Below are positions 18,792-28,135 of a stretch of 64,000 nt of DNA, in pieces. The stretch is from positions 1-64,000 of the forward strand of contig JANTFO010000002.1 in assembly GCA_024763365.1 (NCBI GenBank), read 5' to 3'. The DNA is from Flavobacteriaceae bacterium. Its GTDB lineage: Bacteria > Bacteroidota > Bacteroidia > Flavobacteriales > Flavobacteriaceae. The position numbers and the translations under genes are program-made. Within the stretch, counting starts at the first letter, position 1. Each line of letters opens with the position of its first letter. The notes beneath the pieces were generated by a model, which worked only from the letters and a program-made list of their open reading frames with translations, made no database searches and was not told where the DNA came from.

Positions 18792-21119
18792 TTAGAAGCT
18801 ATACTTCACAAACAGATTAAAACTCCTGCCGGGTTCAAATATCCTATCTTTAACAACATTATCTACCGTATTTACATAGGAAAAGTTCATATGATTATAA
18901 TAGGCTTCATCAAAAATATTGATGATATTGCCACCTACGACTAATCCTTTAACAGGCTTAAAACCAGTACGTAAATCGAAAGTTTGATATGCCGGAGTGG
19001 GAATTGTTTCCCTAAAACTAGCAGACAAGCGGGCTTGCTGGGCTGAATATGTTCCTCTAAAATCAATCCACCATTTAGGTTTGATATACTTAAGGCCGGC
19101 ATGCGCCATAAAGGGCATAACTTGCGCCAAAGGCTCATCAAAGGTTTCATTCTCTGCCTGTGTATAAGCAGCATCAACTGTGAATGTAAGTTGCTCTATA
19201 ATTTGCCATTGCAAAAAAACATCAAACCCCAGCTGGTTAGCATCTACATTTACATATTGCTTTGCATACGGAAATGGACTGCTATACAACTTGGCAAAGT
19301 TCGGGTCGTTTTCTTTATAAACCGCAGAAATATAATCAGGCATTTTGGAGTAGAACACATTGGCACCCCATGTTACCAAACCGTTTTTCATATTTAATCC
19401 CAATTCAATTTGATGATTCTTTTCAGGTTTTAAATATGGATTTCCTACATATTCATACCCATCAGTGCCAATGGAAAAATGGTAAATATATCGCTCACCC
19501 ATACTGGCCGATCGCATACCCAATCCATAGGCCAACTGTAATTGTCCTTTAGGCAAATGATAAGTAAAACCTATATTTCCTGAAATAGTCTGCTCATTAA
19601 CTTTGTCAAAACCTTCCCCATATAAAGTTTCAAACCCCGGAATGACAACACCTCCTTGTAAAGTCATATCTGTTGCAGGATCTGCTACTTCTGACATGAC
19701 AAAATCCACTCTTAAACCTGTATTAAGATTCAATTCTTTTGACAACTTAGTTGTTATCTGAGTATACACCCCATAATCCGCTAAAGTAGCATCCTGCCAT
19801 ACTTTATCAATTTTGGTGATAGGATTTTCTAGAGGGACACCATTCATAACTTTTATAATACGTGTGCGTTCACCATCCCGTTTTATGATATCTGCATCTA
19901 TACCACTATATAGTAATAATTTATCAGAAGGTTTAATGGCTACTTCCAGCTTTCCTCCAATTGTATTTGAGGTTACCGGCGTACTTGCATCCATTGCAAG
20001 AGCATTGGGCCGTTTCTCATTAGTCATTAAGTGATCAACAAAAGAATAGTATGATTTAAAACGCACACTTTTAACTTGATTAGATACCTGTTGTATTTTA
20101 TAATCCAATGACAAAGAGTTACTATTATCCTTAGGTGAATCCATTGGCAAACCTGCATGGTCAATATCACTACCAAACTTCTGTCTCCAATCTACTTGTA
20201 AACGCTGATTTTGTGTGGGGTTAAGAGCAGCTTTTACTGAGTAGGAATCCGTTTTAAAACTTGAAGGTACTTCTACCCCATTTCCATCCTTATAATTATT
20301 AAAGTCACGGTGTTCTGCATTTATAGTAACATCAAATTTTTCTTGCGCATATTGCAATTCTCCTCGAGCCATTAAATTGTTGCCATTTACTTCATATCCG
20401 GTCTGAATACCTCCATTTAGTCCAAATTCATTCGGGAAAGGTGGGCGGGTAACCATATTGACAATTGCACCTACATTTTGTCCAAAACGCACATCAAAAG
20501 GCCCTTTTATAAACTCAATTTTACTCACTTCTTCAGGAATTACATGCGCAGTAATAGGATCCATCCTGTTAGGACAAGCATGAACGATCTTTGTTCCCCC
20601 GTCGTATTTAATATTCATCTGCTCGTATTTAAAAACCCTAAAAGAAGGCTCTGTTGCCATGGCGCTTCTCTTATTAATGGCAAAGCCGGGAATATCAGTA
20701 AACAACTCAGAAGCAGACCTCACCTGACTACTTTTTTGCAGCGCTTTATCATCCACTCTGGCATGTAAAATTTGATCTAAAGGATCCGTTTCTAAGATAA
20801 TCTCATCTAAGGATATTTTAGTAGATGTCAAAAGGATTTTTTTAGTATCATTAATGGCAATAACTTTGTTAACATAGGAAATATGTGATACTTCAACCTG
20901 AACATCGGGTGTTGTATTAAGCGTAAACATCCCTTCATCATTTGTGTAAACACTTATATCAGTACCTACCACTCTAATATTGACATCTGAAATTGGTTTT
21001 AAAGTTGTATCATCTAAAACTTGTCCTCGAAATGACTGCTCTTGCGCCCATAATGAACCCATAATCATCAGGAACGCGAATATTTTTAATATTTTTATTC
21101 TCATATATAATTCTTGCAT
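18792..21119 (-). CDS. TonB-dependent receptor, putative copper-receptor (OprC/NosA-like) type
   Basis: Signal peptide, CarboxypepD_reg-like domain, plug with VHACPNRMDPITAHVIPEEVSKIEFIKGPFDVRFGQNVGAIVNM, C-terminal barrel ending ..FVKYSF. Confidence 0.9.
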   Translation of the reverse strand: MQELYMRIKILKIFAFLMIMGSLWAQEQSFRGQVLDDTTLKPISDVNIRVVGTDISVYTNDEGMFTLNTTPDVQVEVSHISYVNKVIAINDTKKILLTSTKISLDEIILETDPLDQILHARVDDKALQKSSQVRSASELFTDIPGFAINKRSAMATEPSFRVFKYEQMNIKYDGGTKIVHACPNRMDPITAHVIPEEVSKIEFIKGPFDVRFGQNVGAIVNMVTRPPFPNEFGLNGGIQTGYEVNGNNLMARGELQYAQEKFDVTINAEHRDFNNYKDGNGVEVPSSFKTDSYSVKAALNPTQNQRLQVDWRQKFGSDIDHAGLPMDSPKDNSNSLSLDYKIQQVSNQVKSVRFKSYYSFVDHLMTNEKRPNALAMDASTPVTSNTIGGKLEVAIKPSDKLLLYSGIDADIIKRDGERTRIIKVMNGVPLENPITKIDKVWQDATLADYGVYTQITTKLSKELNLNTGLRVDFVMSEVADPATDMTLQGGVVIPGFETLYGEGFDKVNEQTISGNIGFTYHLPKGQLQLAYGLGMRSASMGERYIYHFSIGTDGYEYVGNPYLKPEKNHQIELGLNMKNGLVTWGANVFYSKMPDYISAVYKENDPNFAKLYSSPFPYAKQYVNVDANQLGFDVFLQWQIIEQLTFTVDAAYTQAENETFDEPLAQVMPFMAHAGLKYIKPKWWIDFRGTYSAQQARLSASFRETIPTPAYQTFDLRTGFKPVKGLVVGGNIINIFDEAYYNHMNFSYVNTVDNVVKDRIFEPGRSFNLFVKYSF

Positions 21120-21199
21120 GTATAAAGTATTTATAATAAATAAACATTAACTTCCATTATGGGAAGCACTTTACGTACTTGTTATGTCGATTGTATCGA

Positions 21200-21619
21200 C
21201 TAAGAAAAAATGAGAAATGATTTGGGAGGATGAAAAATGTCATTAATCAATTCAGGGGCATGGAAATAATCTAGATAATTAATATTGTGTTTGGTTAGAC
21301 TATGACATATGAATACCGAATAGATATTACTTTTTGGTAGTGGGAAAACAGAGAATTCTATCTTGGTTGGGGCCGGTTGGTCGTCATTATGTTCTTCCTT
21401 AGGACAATAATCCAACTTTTCATAGATTGCTTTCATCGGGCATGCACCACCATGTAGATCGGGTAATGGCATAGCTACATCTAGATTCTTTGAATTTACT
21501 TTATTCTGTTTAACATAATAAATTAGATGTGGGATAAAAGGTTTGGCCATAACAAAAATATACAGCAGACTTAAAAAGATACTTATGATTTTATTTGACC
21601 AATTCATACTAAAAGACAA
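21200..21619 (-). CDS. Hypothetical membrane-anchored protein with Cys/His/Met-containing region
   Basis: 139 aa; N-terminal TM then GGACPMKAIYEKLDYCPKEEHNDD; immediately upstream of and co-directional with the TonB receptor. Confidence 0.6.
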   Translation of the reverse strand: MSFSMNWSNKIISIFLSLLYIFVMAKPFIPHLIYYVKQNKVNSKNLDVAMPLPDLHGGACPMKAIYEKLDYCPKEEHNDDQPAPTKIEFSVFPLPKSNIYSVFICHSLTKHNINYLDYFHAPELINDIFHPPKSFLIFS

Positions 21620-21763
21620 AAGTAGGAATTATCTTAAGATTAAGTTAAAGTAGATAAGATACTGTTGTTTTAATGGAATGATAAGAAAAATTAATTGAGA
21701 ATAGTTTTTTGTAATTTCACAAATTATAAATTTGCTCCATAATTTACTTGAAAAGTTTCAAAC

Positions 21764-22717
21764 ATGCAAGAACTATATGATATAATAATTGTTGGCGGTG
21801 GTCCCGGAGGCATTGCAGCTGCCGTCGAATCATACATCTTTAAAATTAAAAAGATCTTAATGATAGAAAAAGGAGATAACCACTCCCAAACTATTAGGAT
21901 GTATTATAAAGATTCTAAGCGTGTAGATAAGGTTTGGAAGAAACAAGATGTAGAAATGCTGGGTAATGTTGATTTTTTCGATGGTACCAAAGAAAGTACG
22001 CTAGACTACTTTGAAGAACTTTTGGACAGTGATGCTATAAATACCCAATACCATACAGAAGTCGATAGCATTGAAAAGCAAGATGATAGTCATTTCAAAG
22101 TCATCACAAATAATGGTGATTTTTTAAGTAAATATGTCATCATAGCGATAGGAAGAATGGGTAAACCCAATAAACCCTCCTACCCTATTCCTTCATCCAT
22201 CAAAAAAATGGTTAATCACAACCCTTATGATTGCAGAGGTAAAGAAAAGATTCTGGTAGTAGGAGGCGGTGACTCTGCTGTTGAATATGCTTGTCAATTA
22301 ACCACAGAAAATGACGTAACCTTATCTTACCGAAGAGATAAATTTAGTAGGATAAACGATATCAACCAAGAGATGATAGAGCGCTATGATCAAGAAGAAA
22401 GGCTCAGGGTAAGATACTCTACCGACATTGAATCCATAGAAGCTCATGAAAATCAGATTAAGGTTAATTATACCAATGGATTTTCAACTATTTACGATCG
22501 AATTATTTATGCGCTAGGTGGTACTACACCGACAGGATTTCTTCAAAAATCAGGTATTGAAGTTGATGAAAACAAAATGCCGGTCTATAATGAGCATTTT
22601 GAGACTAATGTACCGGGTATTTACATAGTAGGTGATATCGTATATAAAAATGGAGGTTCTATCGCTTTAGCCATTAATCACGCTTATGAAGTTCTAAAAG
22701 ATATTACTTCTAAATAA
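21764..22717 (+). CDS. FAD-dependent NAD(P)H oxidoreductase (thioredoxin-reductase-like, FqrB/YpdA-type, no CxxC)
   Basis: DIIIVGGGPGGIAAAVE, VVGGGDSAVEYACQL, SYRRDKFSRIND, PGIYIVGDIVY. Confidence 0.85.
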   Translation: MQELYDIIIVGGGPGGIAAAVESYIFKIKKILMIEKGDNHSQTIRMYYKDSKRVDKVWKKQDVEMLGNVDFFDGTKESTLDYFEELLDSDAINTQYHTEVDSIEKQDDSHFKVITNNGDFLSKYVIIAIGRMGKPNKPSYPIPSSIKKMVNHNPYDCRGKEKILVVGGGDSAVEYACQLTTENDVTLSYRRDKFSRINDINQEMIERYDQEERLRVRYSTDIESIEAHENQIKVNYTNGFSTIYDRIIYALGGTTPTGFLQKSGIEVDENKMPVYNEHFETNVPGIYIVGDIVYKNGGSIALAINHAYEVLKDITSK

Positions 22718-23005
22718 AATTTTAAGGCACCAAATGTTTTAGCTATTATATTAAGAGTTGTAGTTAGTAGGAATAACAACTTTTAGTTTAATAATTAGTA
22801 GATATACGCTTGCATTTAGGAGAAGAAGTCAAAGACAAAAGTCATGTAGAAGCTATAATATTTAATTACTTTTCATTTGGCCCATCAAATACTTAATTAA
22901 CCTAATTATTTCTATAATATTATATTATAAAATAATGCTAAATATCTTTCTATTATATGAGCTAAATGGTATTTTTGCAAAAGCTTAAATCGAACAAAAA
23001 TACAA

Positions 23006-23965
23006 ATGGAAAAACTATATGATTTAATAATTGTTGGTGGTGGCCCCGGAGGTATCGCATCAGCCGTTGAAGCCTATATTTTTAAAATCAAGAAAGTTTT
23101 ATTAATCGAAAAAGGTAAAAATCACTCACAAACTATTCGGATGTATTATAAAGACTCCAAAAGAGTGGATAAAATATACAAAAAACAAGATGTTGAATTA
23201 ATAGGCAATGTTGATTTTTTTGATGGAACCAAAGAAAGCACATTAGATCATTTTGATGCACTCTTAGAAAAAGGATTAATAGACACTAAATATAGTACTG
23301 AAGTTCATAGCGTGACAAAAGAAGCAGACATTTTTACTGTAAACAGTACCAATGGAGAGTTCTATGCAAAAAATGTTATAGTGTCAATAGGTAGAATGGG
23401 AAAACCAAACAAACCTCCTTATGATTTACCACGTTCACTTAGAAAAATCACAAATCATAATGCTTTTGATTGTGCAGGAAACGAAAATATATTGGTAGTA
23501 GGTGGTGGCGATTCGGCAGTAGAATATGCTTGTCAATTAACAACAGCAAATAATATAACTTTATCGCATTTAGGTCCAGACATTGTTGATGCCAATGATA
23601 TCAATTATGAAATGATCACACGTTATGAAAAAGAGGGCAGACTTAAAGTATTACATGATTCAATAACCACTGCCCTTGAAGATGTTAATGGAAAAGCAAA
23701 AATATCTTTTGCTGATGGAACATCAGGGATTTATGACCGAGTTATCTATGCTATAGGTGGCACAACCCCTATAGGCTTTATGCAAAGTTCAAATATTGAT
23801 CTAGACGAAGAAAACAAGCCTATATTAAGTGATAATTATGAAACAAGTGTGAAAGGTTTGTATCTTGCAGGTGATATAATATATGACAAAGGAGGTTCTA
23901 TTGCTATGGCAATAAACCATGCATATGAAATAATGAAAAATATCAAAGCTAATAAAGACATATAG
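23006..23965 (+). CDS. Paralogous FAD-dependent oxidoreductase (tandem duplicate of the preceding gene)
   Basis: DLIIVGGGPGGIASAVEAYIFKIKKVLLIEKGKNHSQTIRMYYKDSKRVDK nearly matches the previous ORF throughout; NADPH motif replaced by SHLGPDIVDAND. Confidence 0.85.
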   Translation: MEKLYDLIIVGGGPGGIASAVEAYIFKIKKVLLIEKGKNHSQTIRMYYKDSKRVDKIYKKQDVELIGNVDFFDGTKESTLDHFDALLEKGLIDTKYSTEVHSVTKEADIFTVNSTNGEFYAKNVIVSIGRMGKPNKPPYDLPRSLRKITNHNAFDCAGNENILVVGGGDSAVEYACQLTTANNITLSHLGPDIVDANDINYEMITRYEKEGRLKVLHDSITTALEDVNGKAKISFADGTSGIYDRVIYAIGGTTPIGFMQSSNIDLDEENKPILSDNYETSVKGLYLAGDIIYDKGGSIAMAINHAYEIMKNIKANKDI

Positions 23966-24023
23966 CAATATTTTTCTTAAAGCTACGTTAAGCATACATA
24001 TTTTAACTAACCCCCCTAAACTC

Positions 24024-24710
24024 ATGAAAAAATATTTCATTTTTCTTGCCTTATCTCTATTTAGCATTATTACCCTTAAAAGCCAAAATGACAATCAACA
24101 TCAATTTACGTTGGGCATTCAATCCGGTTATAATTTGGGCTTGGGGTTTCAAGCCAATATTACTGCCCATAACATATTGATGGACAATCCCTTAAATATC
24201 AGATTTACTTTTGGGCATACTAATTTAAACCCCGGGAGCTCTGACGATGCCCGAAGAATTTTTATTAATAATGCTACTAATGGTACTCCGGAAAAAAAGG
24301 GTCGTATTATTGATTATAGACTAGATTTTCTTGTTCCAATAAATATTGCCGATGATTCCTTCCTAAAAGTGGGTCCTCGATATGCCAATTTTAAAGGCAA
24401 TTTCAATTATATAGGTGGCAATGAAAATTTTGATATAGTTTCTAATCAATTTGGGTTTGGAGTAGGAATTGGAAAAACTTATGCGATCAATGATGTTTTA
24501 AATCTTGAAGTAAACGCTGGTTTTGACTATTTCTTGCCAAATACCATAACAGGTCACGACACTTCTTATAGCCCCGATGATGAAAATATCAACGGAAGGA
24601 ATGATAACCAAAATGGAGATATACCTTTTACCTTTGCTGATGCAGACGAAGCCATCAACCAGCCCAAGTACATGCCACAGCTTATGATAGGTATAAATTA
24701 TAAACTTTAA
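24024..24710 (+). CDS. Outer-membrane beta-barrel protein
   Basis: Signal peptide and alternating beta-strand pattern ending YMPQLMIGINYKL. Confidence 0.7.
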   Translation: MKKYFIFLALSLFSIITLKSQNDNQHQFTLGIQSGYNLGLGFQANITAHNILMDNPLNIRFTFGHTNLNPGSSDDARRIFINNATNGTPEKKGRIIDYRLDFLVPINIADDSFLKVGPRYANFKGNFNYIGGNENFDIVSNQFGFGVGIGKTYAINDVLNLEVNAGFDYFLPNTITGHDTSYSPDDENINGRNDNQNGDIPFTFADADEAINQPKYMPQLMIGINYKL

Positions 24711-24727
24711 AAACTAGAAAAACATAT

Positions 24728-24757
24728 TTGCCAATTCTAATTGTTTTTATAAATTTG
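24728..24757 (+). promoter_or_regulatory. Bacteroidetes-type promoter of rplS
   Basis: TTG at 24728-24730, 19-nt spacer, TAAATTTG at 24750-24757; matches TTG-N19-TAnnTTTG. Confidence 0.6.
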
Positions 24758-24822
24758 CAGCCATTTTCAACCTCTGACGAGAATCGTGCATGTTGATTAT
24801 GAAAATCTAATATTTTTGACAA

Positions 24823-25176
24823 ATGGAATCAATAATCAAATTTGTACAAGACGAGTTTATCAACAGAAAAGAAATTCCTAATTTTTCTGCAGGTGATACC
24901 ATTACGGTTTATTACGAAATTAAAGAAGGTGAAAAATCAAGGGTTCAGTTTTTTAAAGGAGTTGTCATTCAACGCAAAGGAAGTGGTGCTACCGAAACTT
25001 TTACTATCCGAAAAATGTCCGGCAGTATTGGTGTAGAACGTATTTTCCCGATTAATATGCCATCTATCCAAAAAATTGAGGTAAACAAACGCGGTAAAGT
25101 TCGTAGAGCTCGCATTACGTATTTCAGAGAATTACGTGGTAAAAAAGCTAATATTAAAGAGCGAAAAAGAGTTTAA
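24823..25176 (+). CDS. rplS: 50S ribosomal protein L19
   Basis: FSAGDTITVYYEIKEGEKSRVQFFKGVVIQRKGSGATETFTIRKMSGSIGVERIFPINMPSI. Confidence 0.97.
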   Translation: MESIIKFVQDEFINRKEIPNFSAGDTITVYYEIKEGEKSRVQFFKGVVIQRKGSGATETFTIRKMSGSIGVERIFPINMPSIQKIEVNKRGKVRRARITYFRELRGKKANIKERKRV

Positions 25177-25201
25177 ATTAAACTTACTACATAGCTTAGA
25201 T

Positions 25202-25227
25202 AACCCGTCACAAAGACGGGTTTTTTT
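25202..25227 (+). terminator. Intrinsic terminator after rplS
   Basis: AACCCGTC-acaaa-GACGGGTTTTTTT. Confidence 0.9.
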
Positions 25228-25314
25228 ATGAACAAATGTTAATAATTTCGGTTTATATTTTGTTTATAATAAAACCACAAAAAAGTTGCAAAAAATTAAC
25301 TTATTGCCTTACAT

Positions 25315-25632
25315 TTGATACATGAAATAAAGCAGAGATTTATCTTTGCCTCTTATTTCGAAGTTCATGAACATAGTTTTTCAGGTTTTCTAGAAAGTAT
25401 AGGCCAAGGTTGTATTTAGCATAGAATCAAAGTTTATATAAATCTGAAAAGCAAATTTTAAAATAATAGTTTAAATCGAGTATAACTCCTAGAGCTATAC
25501 GACAAAGGTTTAGCTGCTATTTTAAAAGAGGAGTCTCTTTGACCAAAAGAAATTGAATTAGTAGGAATTCAGTAAGAAAAATCAAATTGTTGGTTTTTAC
25601 TTTTAGTCAAATACTTCAGCAAAATGCCATAG
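25315..25632 (+). pseudogene. Decayed small ORF (single frame with five internal stops plus a terminal stop)
   Basis: One frame reads IHEIKQRFIFASYFEVHEHSFSGFLESIGQGCI*HRIKVYINLKSKF*NNSLNRV*LLELYDKGLAAILKEESL*PKEIELVGIQ*EKSNCWFLLLVKYFSKMP*; TTG-N21-TACATTTG promoter-like element upstream and hairpin downstream. Confidence 0.45.
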
Positions 25633-25655
25633 TGAAATTTCGATTTCGTTATGGC
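25626..25655 (+). terminator. Intrinsic terminator with TTCG tetraloop
   Basis: GCCATAGTGAAAT-TTCG-ATTTCGTTATGGC (13-bp stem including two G-U pairs) followed by TTTTGTGTTTTT. Confidence 0.75.
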
Positions 25656-25850
25656 TTTTGTGTTTTTATACACTTGTATTTTCTGAAATAAATTCATCTG
25701 TTTTTTAATTTTTATACATTATATTCTTTAATATTTAATGATTATGTAAATATTGTAAAGATATTTACTTTTTGATTAGAAATATGATAATATAAATAGG
25801 TGAATTTGTATATTTGCAATCATTTATTAAAAATCTGTAAAAACTTATAT

Positions 25851-28070
25851 ATGTCACACAAAATTATATGGACCGCTGTCGATGAAGCACCTGCATTGGC
25901 TTCCTATTCACTTCTCCCAATCATGAGGAAATTTAGCCAAGTGGCTGATATTGAAATAGAAACAGTAGATATTTCACTAGCTGGCAGAATATTGGCCAAT
26001 TTCCCTGAAAAACTAAAACCCGAACAAAAAGTAAAAGATTACCTTTCTGAGTTGGGACAATTGGTACATCAAAAAGAAGCCAATATCATTAAGCTACCCA
26101 ATATTTCTGCTTCTGTCCCTCAGCTTAAAGCAGCCATAGCCGAACTTCAGGAAAAAGGCTTTGACATACCGAATTATCCTGAAAATCCTGTGTCTGATGA
26201 AGAAGAAAAACTAAAAAAACGCTATGCCGTTTGTTTAGGCTCTGCAGTAAATCCTGTGTTACGTATGGGAAATTCCGATCGTAGGGCAGCTGTTGCCGTA
26301 AAAAAACACGCTCAAAAAAACCCACATAAACTCAAAGCATGGAATACCAATAGCCACACCAATGTGGCACATATGGAGTCAGATGATTTTTATGGCAATG
26401 AAAAATCTGTCGTGATGCCTGCTGATACAAAATTGGACATCATTCTTGAGTCAAAAAATGGTCATAAGACTACCCTTAAAAGTATTGAAACTATAAAAGG
26501 AGAGATTATTGATGCTACTTTTATGAGTGTGACAGCCTTAAAAGATTTTTACAAAAAGGCCATGAGAGATGCAGCCGATGAAAATAATCTTTTTTCGTTG
26601 CACCTAAAAGCGACCATGATGAAAGTTTCAGATCCTATCTTATTTGGTCATGCAGTAGCCACTTATTTTGATGAAGTTTTCACCAAGTATCAAAAGGAAT
26701 TTGAAAATATAGGTGTAAACCCAAATCTCGGTTTGGCTGATCTGTACAAAAAAATGGACAAATTACCTGAAGAAAAACAACTTGAAATTAAAAATGCTAT
26801 TACTGAAACCCATCACAGAAAAGCCGATTTAGCTATGGTCAATAGTGATAAAGGAATCACCAACCTACACAACCCTAATGATGTCATTATCGACGCCTCT
26901 ATGCCGGTTGTGATAAGAGATGGGGGTAAAATGTGGAATAAAAACGGGCAACTACAAGAGTGTAAAGCCGTGATACCGGACAGGACTTATGCAGGTTTTT
27001 ACAAAGTATGTGTAGAAGATTGTAAGGTCAACGGTGCTTATGATGTAGCTACGATGGGTAATGTGTCAAATGTTGGTTTAATGGCTCAAAAAGCGGAAGA
27101 ATATGGTTCACATCCTACTACATTTGAAATTCCCCAAGAAGGCATCGTTTATGTCATGGATACAAACCAAAAAATCCTAATGCAACATGAGGTACAGCAA
27201 GGTGACATTTGGCGCATGTCACGCACCAAGGACATCCCTGTCAAAGATTGGGTTAGATTGGCTGTTGAGCGAGCCCGCATAACAGGCTATCCTGCTATCT
27301 TCTGGTTGGATAAAAACAGAGCACATGATGCCAATATTATCAGCAAAGTAGAAACCTATCTCAAGGATCACGATACTGATGGTTTGGAAATTCAGATTCT
27401 AGCACCGGTTGAGGCCATGCAATATACCCTTAAAAGGGTTAGAGCAGGAGAAAACACTATTTCAGTTACAGGAAATGTATTGAGGGACTACCTGACAGAT
27501 TTATTTCCCATATTGGAATTAGGGACTTCTGCACGTATGCTTTCAATCGTGCCTTTAATCGCCGGAGGAGGATTATTCGAAACCGGAGCCGGCGGATCTG
27601 CTCCCAAACACGTGCAACAATTTATTAAAGAAGGACACTTGCGTTGGGATTCCTTAGGAGAATTCCTAGCTTTTGCAGAATCTCTCAGGTTTATCGCTCA
27701 AAAAACGAATGATCAACAAATCAACATTTTGGCGAATGCTTTGGACGATGCTAATGAAAAATACTTAGAAAACAGTAAAAATCCTTCCAGAAAAGCTGGC
27801 GAACCCGATACCAAAGCCAGTCACTATTATCTGGCAATGTACTGGGCACAAGCCTTAGCTTCTCAAAATGATTCTACAGCTATAGCTGAAAAGTTCAACC
27901 CACTAGCAGAAGCATTGCAAAACAAAGAAGCACAGATAATTCAAGAAATGCTAGCCATAGAAGGATATTCTCAAGATATTGGCGGGTATTATAAACCTGA
28001 TTTTGACAAGACAGATGCTGCCATGAGGCCTAGTGATACTTTGAATAATATGCTTAGTAGTTTTAAATAA
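25851..28070 (+). CDS. icd: NADP-dependent isocitrate dehydrogenase, monomeric type
   Basis: MSHKIIWTAVDEAPALASYSLLPIMRKF; GNSDRRAAVAVKKHAQKNPHK; ~740 aa. Start ATG 25851. Confidence 0.95.
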   Translation: MSHKIIWTAVDEAPALASYSLLPIMRKFSQVADIEIETVDISLAGRILANFPEKLKPEQKVKDYLSELGQLVHQKEANIIKLPNISASVPQLKAAIAELQEKGFDIPNYPENPVSDEEEKLKKRYAVCLGSAVNPVLRMGNSDRRAAVAVKKHAQKNPHKLKAWNTNSHTNVAHMESDDFYGNEKSVVMPADTKLDIILESKNGHKTTLKSIETIKGEIIDATFMSVTALKDFYKKAMRDAADENNLFSLHLKATMMKVSDPILFGHAVATYFDEVFTKYQKEFENIGVNPNLGLADLYKKMDKLPEEKQLEIKNAITETHHRKADLAMVNSDKGITNLHNPNDVIIDASMPVVIRDGGKMWNKNGQLQECKAVIPDRTYAGFYKVCVEDCKVNGAYDVATMGNVSNVGLMAQKAEEYGSHPTTFEIPQEGIVYVMDTNQKILMQHEVQQGDIWRMSRTKDIPVKDWVRLAVERARITGYPAIFWLDKNRAHDANIISKVETYLKDHDTDGLEIQILAPVEAMQYTLKRVRAGENTISVTGNVLRDYLTDLFPILELGTSARMLSIVPLIAGGGLFETGAGGSAPKHVQQFIKEGHLRWDSLGEFLAFAESLRFIAQKTNDQQINILANALDDANEKYLENSKNPSRKAGEPDTKASHYYLAMYWAQALASQNDSTAIAEKFNPLAEALQNKEAQIIQEMLAIEGYSQDIGGYYKPDFDKTDAAMRPSDTLNNMLSSFK

Positions 28071-28073
28071 AAA

Positions 28074-28112
28074 AGTTGTTCCGCTCGGCGCAAAGCGCCG
28101 AGCGGAACAACT
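28074..28112. terminator. Long perfect hairpin, bidirectional terminator between icd and the DUF349 gene
   Basis: AGTTGTTCCGCTCGGCGC-AAA-GCGCCGAGCGGAACAACT, 18-bp arms; the most GC-rich hairpin in the region. Confidence 0.85.
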
Positions 28113-28135
28113 AATGTTTTTGATTCAGAAAAGTT

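Noticed and set aside
22820-22851. AGAAGTC AAAGACA AAAGTCA heptamer-like run between the two flavoenzyme genes
   Set aside because: Only about three degenerate units and no convincing opposing block; not counted in the paired-array set.
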